Part shown: positions 17,587 through 26,361 of the stretch, in pieces
How the letters are laid out: each line of letters begins with the position of its first letter
How positions within the stretch are numbered: position 1 is the first letter of the stretch
Position numbers and translations under genes: made by a program
Notes under the pieces: generated by a model
Told to the model about the DNA's origin: nothing
What the model saw: the letters and a program-made list of their open reading frames with translations, nothing else
The model's database searches: none
Source: an uncultured Butyrivibrio sp.
GTDB taxonomy: Bacteria > Bacillota > Clostridia > Lachnospirales > Lachnospiraceae
Length of the DNA: 64,000 nucleotides
NCBI GenBank assembly: GCA_946623755.1
Contig: CAMORK010000004.1
Span: forward strand, 1 to 64,000
Direction of reading: 5' to 3'

Positions 17587-17949
17587 ATGAAGAGTGTATT
17601 AATTGTTGATGATTCCATTGTTTCACGTAAGATGCTGGCAAAGCTTATTGAGAGCAGCGGATATACTGTGGCTTCTCATGCCATAAACGGTAAGGAGGCT
17701 TTGGAGCTTTACAAAAAGCTTTCTCCCGATGTGGTCACCATGGATATCACCATGCCTGAGATGAATGGAATAGATGCCCTTAAAATGATAAGGGAGTACG
17801 ATTCTGATGCAAAGGTAGTTATAATCTCAGCAGCCGGTCAGGCAGAAAAGAAACAACAGGCCATGGAGGCCGGAGCAGCCGGCTTTGTTACCAAGCCCTA
17901 TGATAATCAGGATATACTTGATGCTATTGCAAAATGTTTTGAAGATTAA
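17587..17949 (+). CDS. Stand-alone CheY-like response regulator receiver
   Basis: A 120-aa single receiver domain without an output domain. VDDS near residue 9 gives the acidic pair, TMDITMP (about 53-59) holds the phospho-acceptor Asp, and FVTKPY has the conserved Lys. SAAGQ has Ala where Thr or Ser is more usual. I start at the ATG at 17587, 7 bases after GGAGG; the GTG at 17584 is too close to it. It sits between cdsA and dxr, an unusual place for a signalling gene. No kinase is encoded in this window. A CheR-type methyltransferase at 50559 is a possible distant partner. Confidence 0.88.
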   Translation: MKSVLIVDDSIVSRKMLAKLIESSGYTVASHAINGKEALELYKKLSPDVVTMDITMPEMNGIDALKMIREYDSDAKVVIISAAGQAEKKQQAMEAGAAGFVTKPYDNQDILDAIAKCFED

Positions 17950-17967
17950 GATTATAAGGAAGCAGGA

Positions 17968-19119
17968 ATGAGAAAAATTGTTTTACTTGGGTCAACAGGA
18001 TCTATCGGTACCCAGACCCTTGATGTTGTCAGAAATAATGCCTCTGAACTTGAGGTTGTAGGAATTGCGGCTCTAAAGAGTGTTGACAAGGTAGAAAAGC
18101 AGGTCCGTGAATTCAAGCCCAAATATGTATGCATGTATGACGAGGCAGCAGCAAAAGAGCTTCAGGGCAGGATTGCGGATACCGGAATTAAAGTAATGGC
18201 CGGTATGGATGGACTTCTTGATATAGTTGCTGTTCCTGAGGCAGATACGGTGCTTACAGCTGTTGTTGGTATGATCGGCATCAGACCAACTATCAGAGCA
18301 ATTGAGTGTGGCAAAGACATTGCTCTTGCCAACAAGGAGACCCTTGTGTGCGCAGGACACATTATAATGCCCCTTGCCAGAGAAAAGAATGTGCAGATAC
18401 TTCCGGTTGATTCTGAGCATAGCGCTATTTTCCAGTCTTTAAACGGGGAACCGAGGGACAAGGTCGAGAAGATTCTTTTAACGGCCAGCGGCGGACCCTT
18501 CAGGGGCAAGAAGAGATCGGAGCTTGAAAACATGACAGCTGCCGATGCGCTTAAGCATCCAAACTGGGATATGGGTCCCAAGGTTACAATAGACTCATCA
18601 TCACTTGTCAATAAGGGACTTGAAGTAATGGAAGCCAAGTGGCTCTTTGGAGTGGGACTTGATGATATTCAGGTAGTTGTCCATCCGCAGAGTATTGTTC
18701 ACAGTGCCGTTCAGTTTGTGGACGGAGCTGTTATAGCACAGCTTGGAGTGCCGGATATGAAGCTGCCTATTCAGTATGCTCTTTTCTATCCGGACAGAAG
18801 ACCTATGCATGAAAAGAGACTTGATCTTTTTGAACTTTACAGCCTGACCTTTGAAAAGCCTGATACAGACACTTTCAGAGGCCTTAAGCTCGCTTATGAT
18901 TCTGCCCGCGAAGGCGGAAGCATGCCAACAGTTTTTAATGCTGCCAATGAGATGGCAGTTAAGAGATTCTTAAAAGGTGATATTAAATACCTTGAGATCT
19001 ACAGCATGATAGAGGAAGCAATGAGCCATCACAACAAGGTGGAGAACCCTGACGTTGCTGCTATTCTCGCAGCTGAGCAGGAGACCTATGAGTTCCTCGG
19101 AAAGAAGTACAACATCTGA
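17968..19119 (+). CDS. dxr: 1-deoxy-D-xylulose-5-phosphate reductoisomerase
   Basis: A 383-aa enzyme of the MEP isoprenoid pathway, converting DXP to MEP with NADPH and a divalent metal. GSTGSIGTQTLDVV is the NADPH loop, ALANKETLVCAG, LLTASGGPFR and VTIDSSSLVNKGLEVMEA hold the substrate and metal residues. Length is normal. Its stop and the rseP start overlap as ATGATG-type coupling (one base shared). Confidence 0.96.
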   Translation: MRKIVLLGSTGSIGTQTLDVVRNNASELEVVGIAALKSVDKVEKQVREFKPKYVCMYDEAAAKELQGRIADTGIKVMAGMDGLLDIVAVPEADTVLTAVVGMIGIRPTIRAIECGKDIALANKETLVCAGHIIMPLAREKNVQILPVDSEHSAIFQSLNGEPRDKVEKILLTASGGPFRGKKRSELENMTAADALKHPNWDMGPKVTIDSSSLVNKGLEVMEAKWLFGVGLDDIQVVVHPQSIVHSAVQFVDGAVIAQLGVPDMKLPIQYALFYPDRRPMHEKRLDLFELYSLTFEKPDTDTFRGLKLAYDSAREGGSMPTVFNAANEMAVKRFLKGDIKYLEIYSMIEEAMSHHNKVENPDVAAILAAEQETYEFLGKKYNI

Positions 19120-20171
19120 TGTTAGTAAGTATTTTAATTTTCTTTATCATATTTGGAGTTTTGGTTACATCCCATGAATTCGGTCACTTCATCATCGCCA
19201 AGTCAGGCGGGATCAGGGTCAATGAATTCTTCGTAGGTATGGGACCAACCATCTGGAAAAAGCAGAAGGGAGAGACTCTCTACAGTATCAAACTCCTTCC
19301 CATTGGCGGAGCATGTGTCTTTGATGGCATGGATCCCGTGGCTGAGGAGAAAGAGGGCTACGATGAGCATTCGTTCCTGAATGCCCCTGTGTGGAGGAGA
19401 ATAGCAACTCTTTTTGCCGGACCCTTTGCAAACTTTATCATCGCTTATCTTCTGGCAGTTATTCTGGTAAGCTTTTCAGCCTGGAATTTCCCTGTCATCA
19501 ACAAGATGACTGAGGAGTCTGCAGCAGCTGAGGCCGGAATGCAGCCCGGGGACAAGATAATAAGCGTAGACGGTGAGAAGGTTTACATGTCCGGAGAAGT
19601 TACAATGATCTCTCAGTTCGCTGAGGGAAGTCCGATGGACATTGTATATGAGAGAGACGGTCAGAGATACGAGACCACTCTTTTACCCAAGTACAGTGAA
19701 GATGAGGGCCGCTACTACATGGGAATTTATCTCGGTGAGTACGGCAAGATTGAGGGACCGGCTGCTCTTAAGTATGCCTGGTATGAGGTCCGCTATTATT
19801 TCAAGACAACCTACAGAAGCCTTGCTCTTCTTGTTAAAGGCAAGCTTTCCAAGGACGATGTCTCGGGACCTGTGGGAATGGTCAAGATGGTGGATGATAC
19901 CTACGAGGAGGTCAAGCCCTACGGTATTTCCGCAGTTATTCTCACTATGCTCTCGCTTACGGTTCTTCTGTCGGTGAACCTGGGAGTAATGAATCTTTTG
20001 CCTATCCCGGCTCTTGACGGAGGAAGGCTGGTGTTCCAGTTTATTGAAGTCATTGTGGGTAAGCCCGTACCACCTGAGAAGGAAGGCTTTGTTCACATGA
20101 TCGGAATGGTGGCGCTAATGGCGCTAATGGTATTTGTACTGGTTAACGATATTACGAAATTTACGAGGTAA
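19119..20171 (+). CDS. rseP: Site-2 protease RseP/RasP
   Basis: A 350-aa intramembrane zinc metalloprotease. HEFGH (about 22-26) is the HExxH zinc motif in the first membrane helix. One PDZ domain lies at about 130-200 (EAGMQPGDKIISVDG). NLLPIPALDGG near the C-terminus brings the third zinc ligand. It should cleave anti-sigma factors or leftover signal peptides in the membrane. Translation is coupled to dxr through the one-base overlap. A 103-base structured gap follows before ispG. Confidence 0.93.
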   Translation: MLVSILIFFIIFGVLVTSHEFGHFIIAKSGGIRVNEFFVGMGPTIWKKQKGETLYSIKLLPIGGACVFDGMDPVAEEKEGYDEHSFLNAPVWRRIATLFAGPFANFIIAYLLAVILVSFSAWNFPVINKMTEESAAAEAGMQPGDKIISVDGEKVYMSGEVTMISQFAEGSPMDIVYERDGQRYETTLLPKYSEDEGRYYMGIYLGEYGKIEGPAALKYAWYEVRYYFKTTYRSLALLVKGKLSKDDVSGPVGMVKMVDDTYEEVKPYGISAVILTMLSLTVLLSVNLGVMNLLPIPALDGGRLVFQFIEVIVGKPVPPEKEGFVHMIGMVALMALMVFVLVNDITKFTR

Positions 20172-20178
20172 AAAGTGA

Positions 20179-20265
20179 CTGACTTGATGAGGTACTTTCG
20201 AATCTAGTCAGAACTTTGTTCTGGCGAACGCAGTGAGAGCAGAACTTCATTGTTATTATGGAAGG
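20179..20265 (+). repeat. Structured intergenic element, copy A, before ispG
   Basis: Hairpin 1: ACTTGAT (20182-20188), loop GAGGTACTTTCGA, ATCTAGT (20202-20208), extended by C-G, T-A and G-C pairs at 20179-20181/20209-20211. Hairpin 2: GTTCTG (20218-20223) with CAGAAC (20240-20245). A third short pairing CTTC (20245-20248)/GAAG (20261-20264) takes in the GGAAGG ribosome binding site of ispG. GTTCTG can instead pair with CAGAAC at 20209-20214, so two folds compete. It shares its layout with the elements before polC and rnhA. Confidence 0.75.
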
Positions 20266-20274
20266 GATATAAGA

Positions 20275-21336
20275 ATGTATAGGAATCAAACAAAGGTAAT
20301 CCATATTGGCGACAGAGTAATCGGCGGAGGCAATCCCATCCTCATCCAGTCCATGACCAACACAAGGACTGAGGATGTTGAAGCCACAGTTGCCCAGATA
20401 AAGAGACTTGAGGAGGCCGGATGCGAGATCATTAGAAGTACCGTGCCTACGCTTGAAGCAGCCAAGGCTATTGCCGAGATCAAGAAGCAGATCCATATCC
20501 CAATCGTTGCGGATATTCATTTTGACTATAAGATGGCCATTGCAGCCATTGAAAACGGTGCAGACAAAATAAGGATCAATCCGGGCAATATCGGAGGCAG
20601 GGACAGAATAGCCTCCGTTGTATCATGTGCCAGGGAGAGAAATATTCCCATCAGAGTCGGTGTAAACAGTGGCTCTCTGGAAAAAGACCTTGTGGAGAAA
20701 TACGGCGGAGTTACAGCTCAGGGACTTGTTGAATCGGCCCTTGATAAGATTGGAATTATCGAGGATCTTGGCTATGACAACATGGTTGTCAGCATCAAGT
20801 CTTCAAATGTAATGCTCTGTGTAGAGGCTCATGAGCTTCTGGCTCAGAAGTGCCGCTATCCGCTTCATGTCGGTATCACTGAGGCCGGAACGGTTTACGG
20901 CGGAAACATCAAGTCGTCCATAGGACTTGGAATCATCCTTAACAAGGGAATCGGAGATACCATAAGGGTTTCCCTCTCAGGGGATCCTGTTGAGGAGATC
21001 AAGACAGCCAAGATGATCCTTAAGACTCTCGGAATGAGAAGCGGCGGAATTGAAGTGGTATCATGCCCTACATGCGGAAGGACCAAGATCGATCTTATCG
21101 GACTTGCCAATGCGGTTGAGACCATGGTTCAGGGGTATGACCTCGACATCAAGGTTGCAGTTATGGGCTGCGCAGTAAACGGACCTGGAGAAGCCAGGGA
21201 AGCGGACATCGGAATTGCAGGCGGCGTGGGAGAAGGCCTGCTTATTAAGAACGGAGAAGTAGTTAAGAAGGTTAAGGAAGACCAGTTGCTCGCTACGTTA
21301 AAGGAAGAGTTGGACAAGTGGGCTGAGAGAACTTGA
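20275..21336 (+). CDS. ispG: (E)-4-hydroxy-3-methylbut-2-enyl-diphosphate synthase
   Basis: A 353-aa iron-sulfur enzyme (GcpE), the step before IspH in the MEP pathway. [15 protein letters not shown] and DIHFDYKMA lie in the TIM barrel, and [11 protein letters not shown] with [18 protein letters not shown] supply the [4Fe-4S] Cys residues. I start at the ATG at 20275 with GGAAGG 9 bases upstream. A GTG 42 bases earlier would place coding sequence over the structured element and lacks a ribosome binding site. The last two codons form the 5' arm of the next repeat element. Confidence 0.95.
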   Translation: MYRNQTKVIHIGDRVIGGGNPILIQSMTNTRTEDVEATVAQIKRLEEAGCEIIRSTVPTLEAAKAIAEIKKQIHIPIVADIHFDYKMAIAAIENGADKIRINPGNIGGRDRIASVVSCARERNIPIRVGVNSGSLEKDLVEKYGGVTAQGLVESALDKIGIIEDLGYDNMVVSIKSSNVMLCVEAHELLAQKCRYPLHVGITEAGTVYGGNIKSSIGLGIILNKGIGDTIRVSLSGDPVEEIKTAKMILKTLGMRSGGIEVVSCPTCGRTKIDLIGLANAVETMVQGYDLDIKVAVMGCAVNGPGEAREADIGIAGGVGEGLLIKNGEVVKKVKEDQLLATLKEELDKWAERT

Positions 21337-21397
21337 CGAGGTATTATCGAGTCTAGTTCGAACGTGTTACGCGTAAGCGTAACTTCCTTGTGAGGAA
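21329..21397 (+). repeat. Structured intergenic element, copy B, before polC
   Basis: Hairpin 1: ACTTGAC (21331-21337), loop GAGGTATTATCGA, GTCTAGT (21351-21357), with A-T and G-C outer pairs at 21329-21330/21358-21359. Its 5' arm contains the ispG stop codon. Hairpin 2: GTTACGC (21366-21372), GTAA tetraloop (GNRA type), GCGTAAC (21377-21383), a perfect 7-bp stem. TTCCT (21384-21388) can pair with AGGAA (21393-21397), covering the polC ribosome binding site. Confidence 0.78.
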
Positions 21398-21401
21398 TAA
21401 A

Positions 21402-24400
21402 ATGGGGAAGAGTTTTTTTGAAGTATTTCCTGCTCTTAAGCTGGATGAACACACCGGCGATATCATGGGGCAAACTGAGGTTGTAAAGGTTTCAACCACC
21501 AGGAAACAGGATTTTATTAGAATTTACATTGCCAGCAACAAGCTGATCGATAAAGCTGATATCATCAAAACTGAGAACAGCATCAAAAAGCAGCTTTTTG
21601 GCGATCAGGATATAACCATCAAGATATACGAGAAGTTCTCACTTTCGGCGCAGTACACGCCGGAGAACCTCTTGGACATATACAGAGAGAGCATTGAGCT
21701 TGAGCTAAAAGACTATGACCATATGGAGTATAGTCTGTTTCGCTCGGCTTCTTTTTTGTACCCTGATCAGGGTAATGTCATCATGCAGCTGGAAGACAGC
21801 GTTGTGGGCAAAAAGAAAGCCCCTGACCTTATCCGCGTGCTCTCCAAGATTTTCAATGACAGATGCGGACTTTCAGTAGTTCTTTCCCCTGAATTTGTCG
21901 AAGTTGAAAAAGAGGATAAGGAACCCGATTACTCCGAGGAATCAGCCAAGATGGCTAAAAAGCTTGAGGCAATGGAGGAGAAGGAGGCAGAGAAGCAGGC
22001 TGAAAAGGCGGCCAAAGCTGCTGAGAAGGCTGCTCATGCCAGGGCCGAGAGTAAGGCACCTGAAGCAGCTCCTAAGGCAGGCGCTCAGAAGTCTTTTGGC
22101 AAAAGAGATTTCGGCGGAAGCTACAAGAGAAGCGATAATCCGGATGTACTCTTCGGAAGAGACTTTGATGATGAGGCAATGAAGCTTGTTGACCTGATGG
22201 GCGAGCTTGGTGAAGTTACCATTCACGGCAAGATCATCGAGTTTGATTCAAGAGATATCCGAAATGACAAGACTATTCTCATCTTTGCAGTTACCGATTT
22301 TACGGATTCGATAGCAGTCAAGATGTTTGTCAATACTGCGGATGTTCCCGCTATAACGAAGGACATCAAGATGGGAGCCTTTGTTAAGATCAAGGGAATT
22401 GCTGCGGTTGATAAGTTTGATCACGAACTCTCAATCCAGTCTGTTGTAGGTGTCAAGAAGATCCCTGACTTTACCGTCAAGAGAGTTGATACTGCGGATG
22501 AGAAGAGAGTTGAGCTCCATTGCCATACCAAGATGAGTGATATGGACGGAGTTTCAGAGGTAAAAGATATTGTAAAACAGGCCTACAAATGGGGAATGCC
22601 GGGTATTGCCATTACTGACCACGGTGTTGTTCAGGCTCTTACTGATGCCAATCACGTGTGGGAAGACCTTTACAAGGACGAGAAATCAAGGCGTAAAGAG
22701 GCAGGAGAACCTCCTCTGGACAGACAGGATTTCTTTAAGCTTGTACTGGGTGTTGAGGCCTACGTAGTAGACGATCTTAAGGAAATTGTTGTAAATGACA
22801 AGGGGCAGAAGCTTGATGATACTACCTTTGTAGTATTTGATATTGAGACAACGGGCTTTTCACCTATCAAGAACAAGATCATTGAAATTGGTGCCGTTAA
22901 GATCAAAAACGGCGAGATTGTAGACAGATTTTCAGAGTTTATCAATCCTCAGGTTCCTATTCCCTACAGGATTGAGAAGCTCACCAGTATCACCGATGAC
23001 ATGGTTATCGGCGCTCCTACCAGAGAAGTTATCATACCGAAGTTCGTAGAGTTCTGCGAGGGAGCAGTACTTGTGGGACACAATGTGTCTTTTGACATAA
23101 GCTTTATAAATCAGAACTGCGAGGAGCTGGGTATCGATGTGGATTACACTACCGTTGATACGCTGTGGCTCTCAAGATATTTCTTCCCGCTGCAGGCCAA
23201 GCATACACTGGACGCAGTGGCCAAGACTTTGAATATTGTATTGGGACATCATCACAGAGCTGTAGATGATGCTGAGTGTACTGCGCTTATTTTCAACAAG
23301 TTTGTACCTATGCTCAAAGAGCAGGGTGCTGAGGATCTGACTCAGGTCAATATACTTGGCAAGCCGACACCCGAGATGATAAGGCATCTTCGTCCCAATC
23401 ACTGCATTATCCTTGCCAAGAATACTCTGGGAAGAGTTAATCTCTATACCCTTGTAAGTAAGTCGCATATAGATTATTTCAGAAGATTTCCTCTTATACC
23501 TAAGAGCGAGCTTATCAAATACAGGGAAGGTCTTATTATTGGAAGTGCCTGCTGTGCGGGAGAATTGTACGGTGCAGTTGTTGAGGGAAGACCACCCGAA
23601 GAGATTGCAAGACTTGTAAGCTTCTATGACTACCTGGAGATACAGCCTGTGGGCAACAATCACTTCATGGTTGAGTCAGAAAGATATGAGGACATCAACA
23701 GCGATGACGACATAAGAGAGATCAACAAGGAAATCGTAAGGCTCGGCGAGCAGTGGAATAAGCCTGTTGTTGCTACATGCGATGCGCATTTCTTAAACCC
23801 TGAGGATGAGATATACAGAACCATCATCATGGCAGGTAAGGGCATGAATGATGAGGAACCGGCACCGCTGTATCTCAGAACTACAGATGAGATGATGGCT
23901 GAGTTTGACTATCTGGGCGGTGAGAAGGCAAAGGAGATCGTAATCGACAACACCAGAAAGATCCTGGATATGTGCGATTCAATTTCGCCCGTTCGTCCCG
24001 ATAAGTGTGCGCCGGTAATTCCCAACAGTGATGAAATCCTTACCAAGATCTGTTATGACAAGGCTCATGAAATCTACGGAGAGAACCTTCCCGAGATAGT
24101 TCAGGAGAGACTTGAGAGAGAACTTAACTCAATCATTAAGAACGGTTTCGCGGTTATGTACATTATTGCCCAGAAGCTGGTTTGGAAGTCCAATGAGGAC
24201 GGATACCTGGTAGGCTCCAGAGGATCCGTAGGATCTTCTTTTGTTGCCTTTACTTCGGGAATTACAGAGGTTAACTCCTTAAGCCCGCACTATGTATGCC
24301 CTAATTGTAAGTACTCCGACTTTGATTCTGAGGAAGTTAAGGCTTACGGCGGAAATTCAGGCTGTGATATGCCTGATAAGATGTGTCCAAAGTGCGGAAC

Positions 24401-25928
24401 CAAGATGAACAAGGACGGATTTGATATTCCGTTTGAGACTTTCCTTGGATTCAAGGGAGATAAGGAGCCTGATATTGACCTTAACTTCTCCGGTGAGTAT
24501 CAGAGTAAGGCCCACAAATACACAGAGGTTATCTTTGGTTACGGACAGACCTTCAGAGCCGGAACCATAGCGTCTCTTGCGGATAAGACAGCCTACGGTT
24601 TTGTCAAGAAGTACTTTGACGGAATCGGCGTCAGCAAGAGAAAGAGTGAGATCAACAGGATAGTTCAGGGCTGTACCGGCATAAGACGCGGTACCGGTCA
24701 GCACCCGGGAGGAATCATAGTTCTTCCTGTGGGAGAGGATATCAATTCCTTCTGTCCTGTTCAGCACCCAGCCAATGATATGACCACGGCCACAATAACA
24801 ACACATTACGATTACCACTCAATCGACCACAACCTTCTAAAACTCGATATTCTGGGACACGATGATCCTACCATGATAAGGTTTTTGCAGGACTGCACGG
24901 GAATGGATCCCAAGACTGTGCCCTTAGATGACAAGAAGGTAATGAGTCTTTTCATGAATACTACAGCTCTGGGCATTGAGCCTGAGCAGATTGGCGGAAC
25001 CAAGCTGGGATGCCTGGGACTGCCTGAGTTTGGTACGGACTTTGCCATGCAGATGGTTATTGATGCGCAGCCCAAGTCTCTTTCCCACCTTATAAGGATT
25101 TCAGGTCTTTCACACGGTACCGACGTTTGGCTAGGTAACGCCCAGACCCTGATCCAGGAGGGTAAGGCAACAATTGATACCTGTATCTGCTGTCGTGACG
25201 ATATCATGATCTATCTGATCCAGAAGGGACTTGATAAGTCTGAGTCCTTCAAGATCATGGAGGCAGTACGTAAGGGTAAGGTAGCTAAGGGCAAAGAGAG
25301 CAACTGGGAGGCCTGGAAAAAAGACATGATAGATCACGGCGTACCTGACTGGTACATCTGGTCCTGCGAGAAGATCAAGTACATGTTCCCCAAGGCCCAT
25401 GCGGCTGCTTACGTTATGATGGCCTGGAGAATTGCGTATTTTAAGGTTTATATGCCACAGGCCTTCTATGCAGCGTGGTTTTCAATCAGAGCTAAGGCCT
25501 TCAACTATGAGCACATGTGCCAGGGTGAGAATCACCTTCACAGCATAATGAAGGATTACTTAAGCCACAAGGACGAGCTTACTAATGCCCAGCAGGCAGA
25601 GTACGGAGATATGAGACTGGTCGAGGAGATGTACGAGAGAGGTATCGAGTTTATGCCGATCGACATCTTCAAGGTTAAGTCCAGGGATTTCCAGGTTATC
25701 GGAGATAAGATCATGCCTGCTCTTACCAGTATCGACGGTATGGGCGAGAAGGCTGCGGACCAGATCGTTGAGGCGGCCAAGGACGGACCGTTCCTTTCAA
25801 AGGACGACTTCCGCCAGAGGACCAAGTGCCCTCAGACTGTTATCGACAAGATGTCCGATATGGGACTTTTGGGAGATATCCCTGATTCCAACCAGATAAG
25901 CCTGTTCGACCTTATGAAAGGATTCTAA
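21402..25928 (+). CDS. polC: DNA polymerase III alpha subunit, Gram-positive type PolC
   Basis: A 1508-aa replicative polymerase with built-in proofreading. Parts in order: N-terminal domain, a Lys/Ala/Glu-rich linker (about 165-240), OB-fold, PHP domain split around the exonuclease (ELHCHTKMSDMDG near 370), DEDD exonuclease (FDIETTGFS near 480), then the C-family polymerase with GSRGSVGSS and PDIDLNFSGEY (near 1022) holding catalytic Asp residues. A Cys4 zinc site (CPNCKYSD and CPKCGTKM) lies between them. I start at the ATG at 21402 with GAGGA 5 bases upstream, not at the GTG at 21390, which falls inside the upstream hairpin. Confidence 0.97.
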   Translation: MGKSFFEVFPALKLDEHTGDIMGQTEVVKVSTTRKQDFIRIYIASNKLIDKADIIKTENSIKKQLFGDQDITIKIYEKFSLSAQYTPENLLDIYRESIELELKDYDHMEYSLFRSASFLYPDQGNVIMQLEDSVVGKKKAPDLIRVLSKIFNDRCGLSVVLSPEFVEVEKEDKEPDYSEESAKMAKKLEAMEEKEAEKQAEKAAKAAEKAAHARAESKAPEAAPKAGAQKSFGKRDFGGSYKRSDNPDVLFGRDFDDEAMKLVDLMGELGEVTIHGKIIEFDSRDIRNDKTILIFAVTDFTDSIAVKMFVNTADVPAITKDIKMGAFVKIKGIAAVDKFDHELSIQSVVGVKKIPDFTVKRVDTADEKRVELHCHTKMSDMDGVSEVKDIVKQAYKWGMPGIAITDHGVVQALTDANHVWEDLYKDEKSRRKEAGEPPLDRQDFFKLVLGVEAYVVDDLKEIVVNDKGQKLDDTTFVVFDIETTGFSPIKNKIIEIGAVKIKNGEIVDRFSEFINPQVPIPYRIEKLTSITDDMVIGAPTREVIIPKFVEFCEGAVLVGHNVSFDISFINQNCEELGIDVDYTTVDTLWLSRYFFPLQAKHTLDAVAKTLNIVLGHHHRAVDDAECTALIFNKFVPMLKEQGAEDLTQVNILGKPTPEMIRHLRPNHCIILAKNTLGRVNLYTLVSKSHIDYFRRFPLIPKSELIKYREGLIIGSACCAGELYGAVVEGRPPEEIARLVSFYDYLEIQPVGNNHFMVESERYEDINSDDDIREINKEIVRLGEQWNKPVVATCDAHFLNPEDEIYRTIIMAGKGMNDEEPAPLYLRTTDEMMAEFDYLGGEKAKEIVIDNTRKILDMCDSISPVRPDKCAPVIPNSDEILTKICYDKAHEIYGENLPEIVQERLERELNSIIKNGFAVMYIIAQKLVWKSNEDGYLVGSRGSVGSSFVAFTSGITEVNSLSPHYVCPNCKYSDFDSEEVKAYGGNSGCDMPDKMCPKCGTKMNKDGFDIPFETFLGFKGDKEPDIDLNFSGEYQSKAHKYTEVIFGYGQTFRAGTIASLADKTAYGFVKKYFDGIGVSKRKSEINRIVQGCTGIRRGTGQHPGGIIVLPVGEDINSFCPVQHPANDMTTATITTHYDYHSIDHNLLKLDILGHDDPTMIRFLQDCTGMDPKTVPLDDKKVMSLFMNTTALGIEPEQIGGTKLGCLGLPEFGTDFAMQMVIDAQPKSLSHLIRISGLSHGTDVWLGNAQTLIQEGKATIDTCICCRDDIMIYLIQKGLDKSESFKIMEAVRKGKVAKGKESNWEAWKKDMIDHGVPDWYIWSCEKIKYMFPKAHAAAYVMMAWRIAYFKVYMPQAFYAAWFSIRAKAFNYEHMCQGENHLHSIMKDYLSHKDELTNAQQAEYGDMRLVEEMYERGIEFMPIDIFKVKSRDFQVIGDKIMPALTSIDGMGEKAADQIVEAAKDGPFLSKDDFRQRTKCPQTVIDKMSDMGLLGDIPDSNQISLFDLMKGF

Positions 25929-26309
25929 ATGGCAGTAACACTTACAACAAAAACATTAACAAAAGAGGCTGTAAAGGCTATAGCTGCCGGTCAGATGGAA
26001 AAGTTCGATCTGAAGAAGACAAGAAAAAATGTTGCGGAATATGTTGAACCGATTAAAAAGAGATTTTCGCTGGCATGCGTGCTTCTTATAGCAATGACAC
26101 TTCTTATGGGGGCTACGACAGCTATAAATCTCGGCAGTAATGGAAATTTGGATTTCGTTACATTGCTGTTCATATTTGTTCCGATGATCCTCTTTATTGC
26201 AATCGCTTTTGGATTTATCGGTTGGCTCAGCTTTGGGCGAATGACCGGACAGTTTAACAGAGCACTCAAAAAGGGATACCCGGAACTCTACGATGAATTA
26301 AAGGTCTGA
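25929..26309 (+). CDS. Small two-helix membrane protein
   Basis: A 126-aa hypothetical protein that starts at the base after the polC stop, with AAAGGA inside the end of polC as its ribosome binding site. The first 45 residues are basic and cytoplasmic in look. Two hydrophobic helices follow (about 50-72 and 78-108), then a short charged tail. I do not recognise a family. The direct abutment suggests co-expression with polC, but no functional link can be read from the sequence. Confidence 0.7.
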   Translation: MAVTLTTKTLTKEAVKAIAAGQMEKFDLKKTRKNVAEYVEPIKKRFSLACVLLIAMTLLMGATTAINLGSNGNLDFVTLLFIFVPMILFIAIAFGFIGWLSFGRMTGQFNRALKKGYPELYDELKV

Positions 26310-26361
26310 TATATAACAAACATTTGCAAAAACTGATAACTGCGACGAGGAGATAAAGAAT

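Noticed and set aside
20233-20274. GTG-initiated extension of ispG
   Set aside because: It overlaps the structured element and has no binding site; the family starts near MYRNQTKVI.
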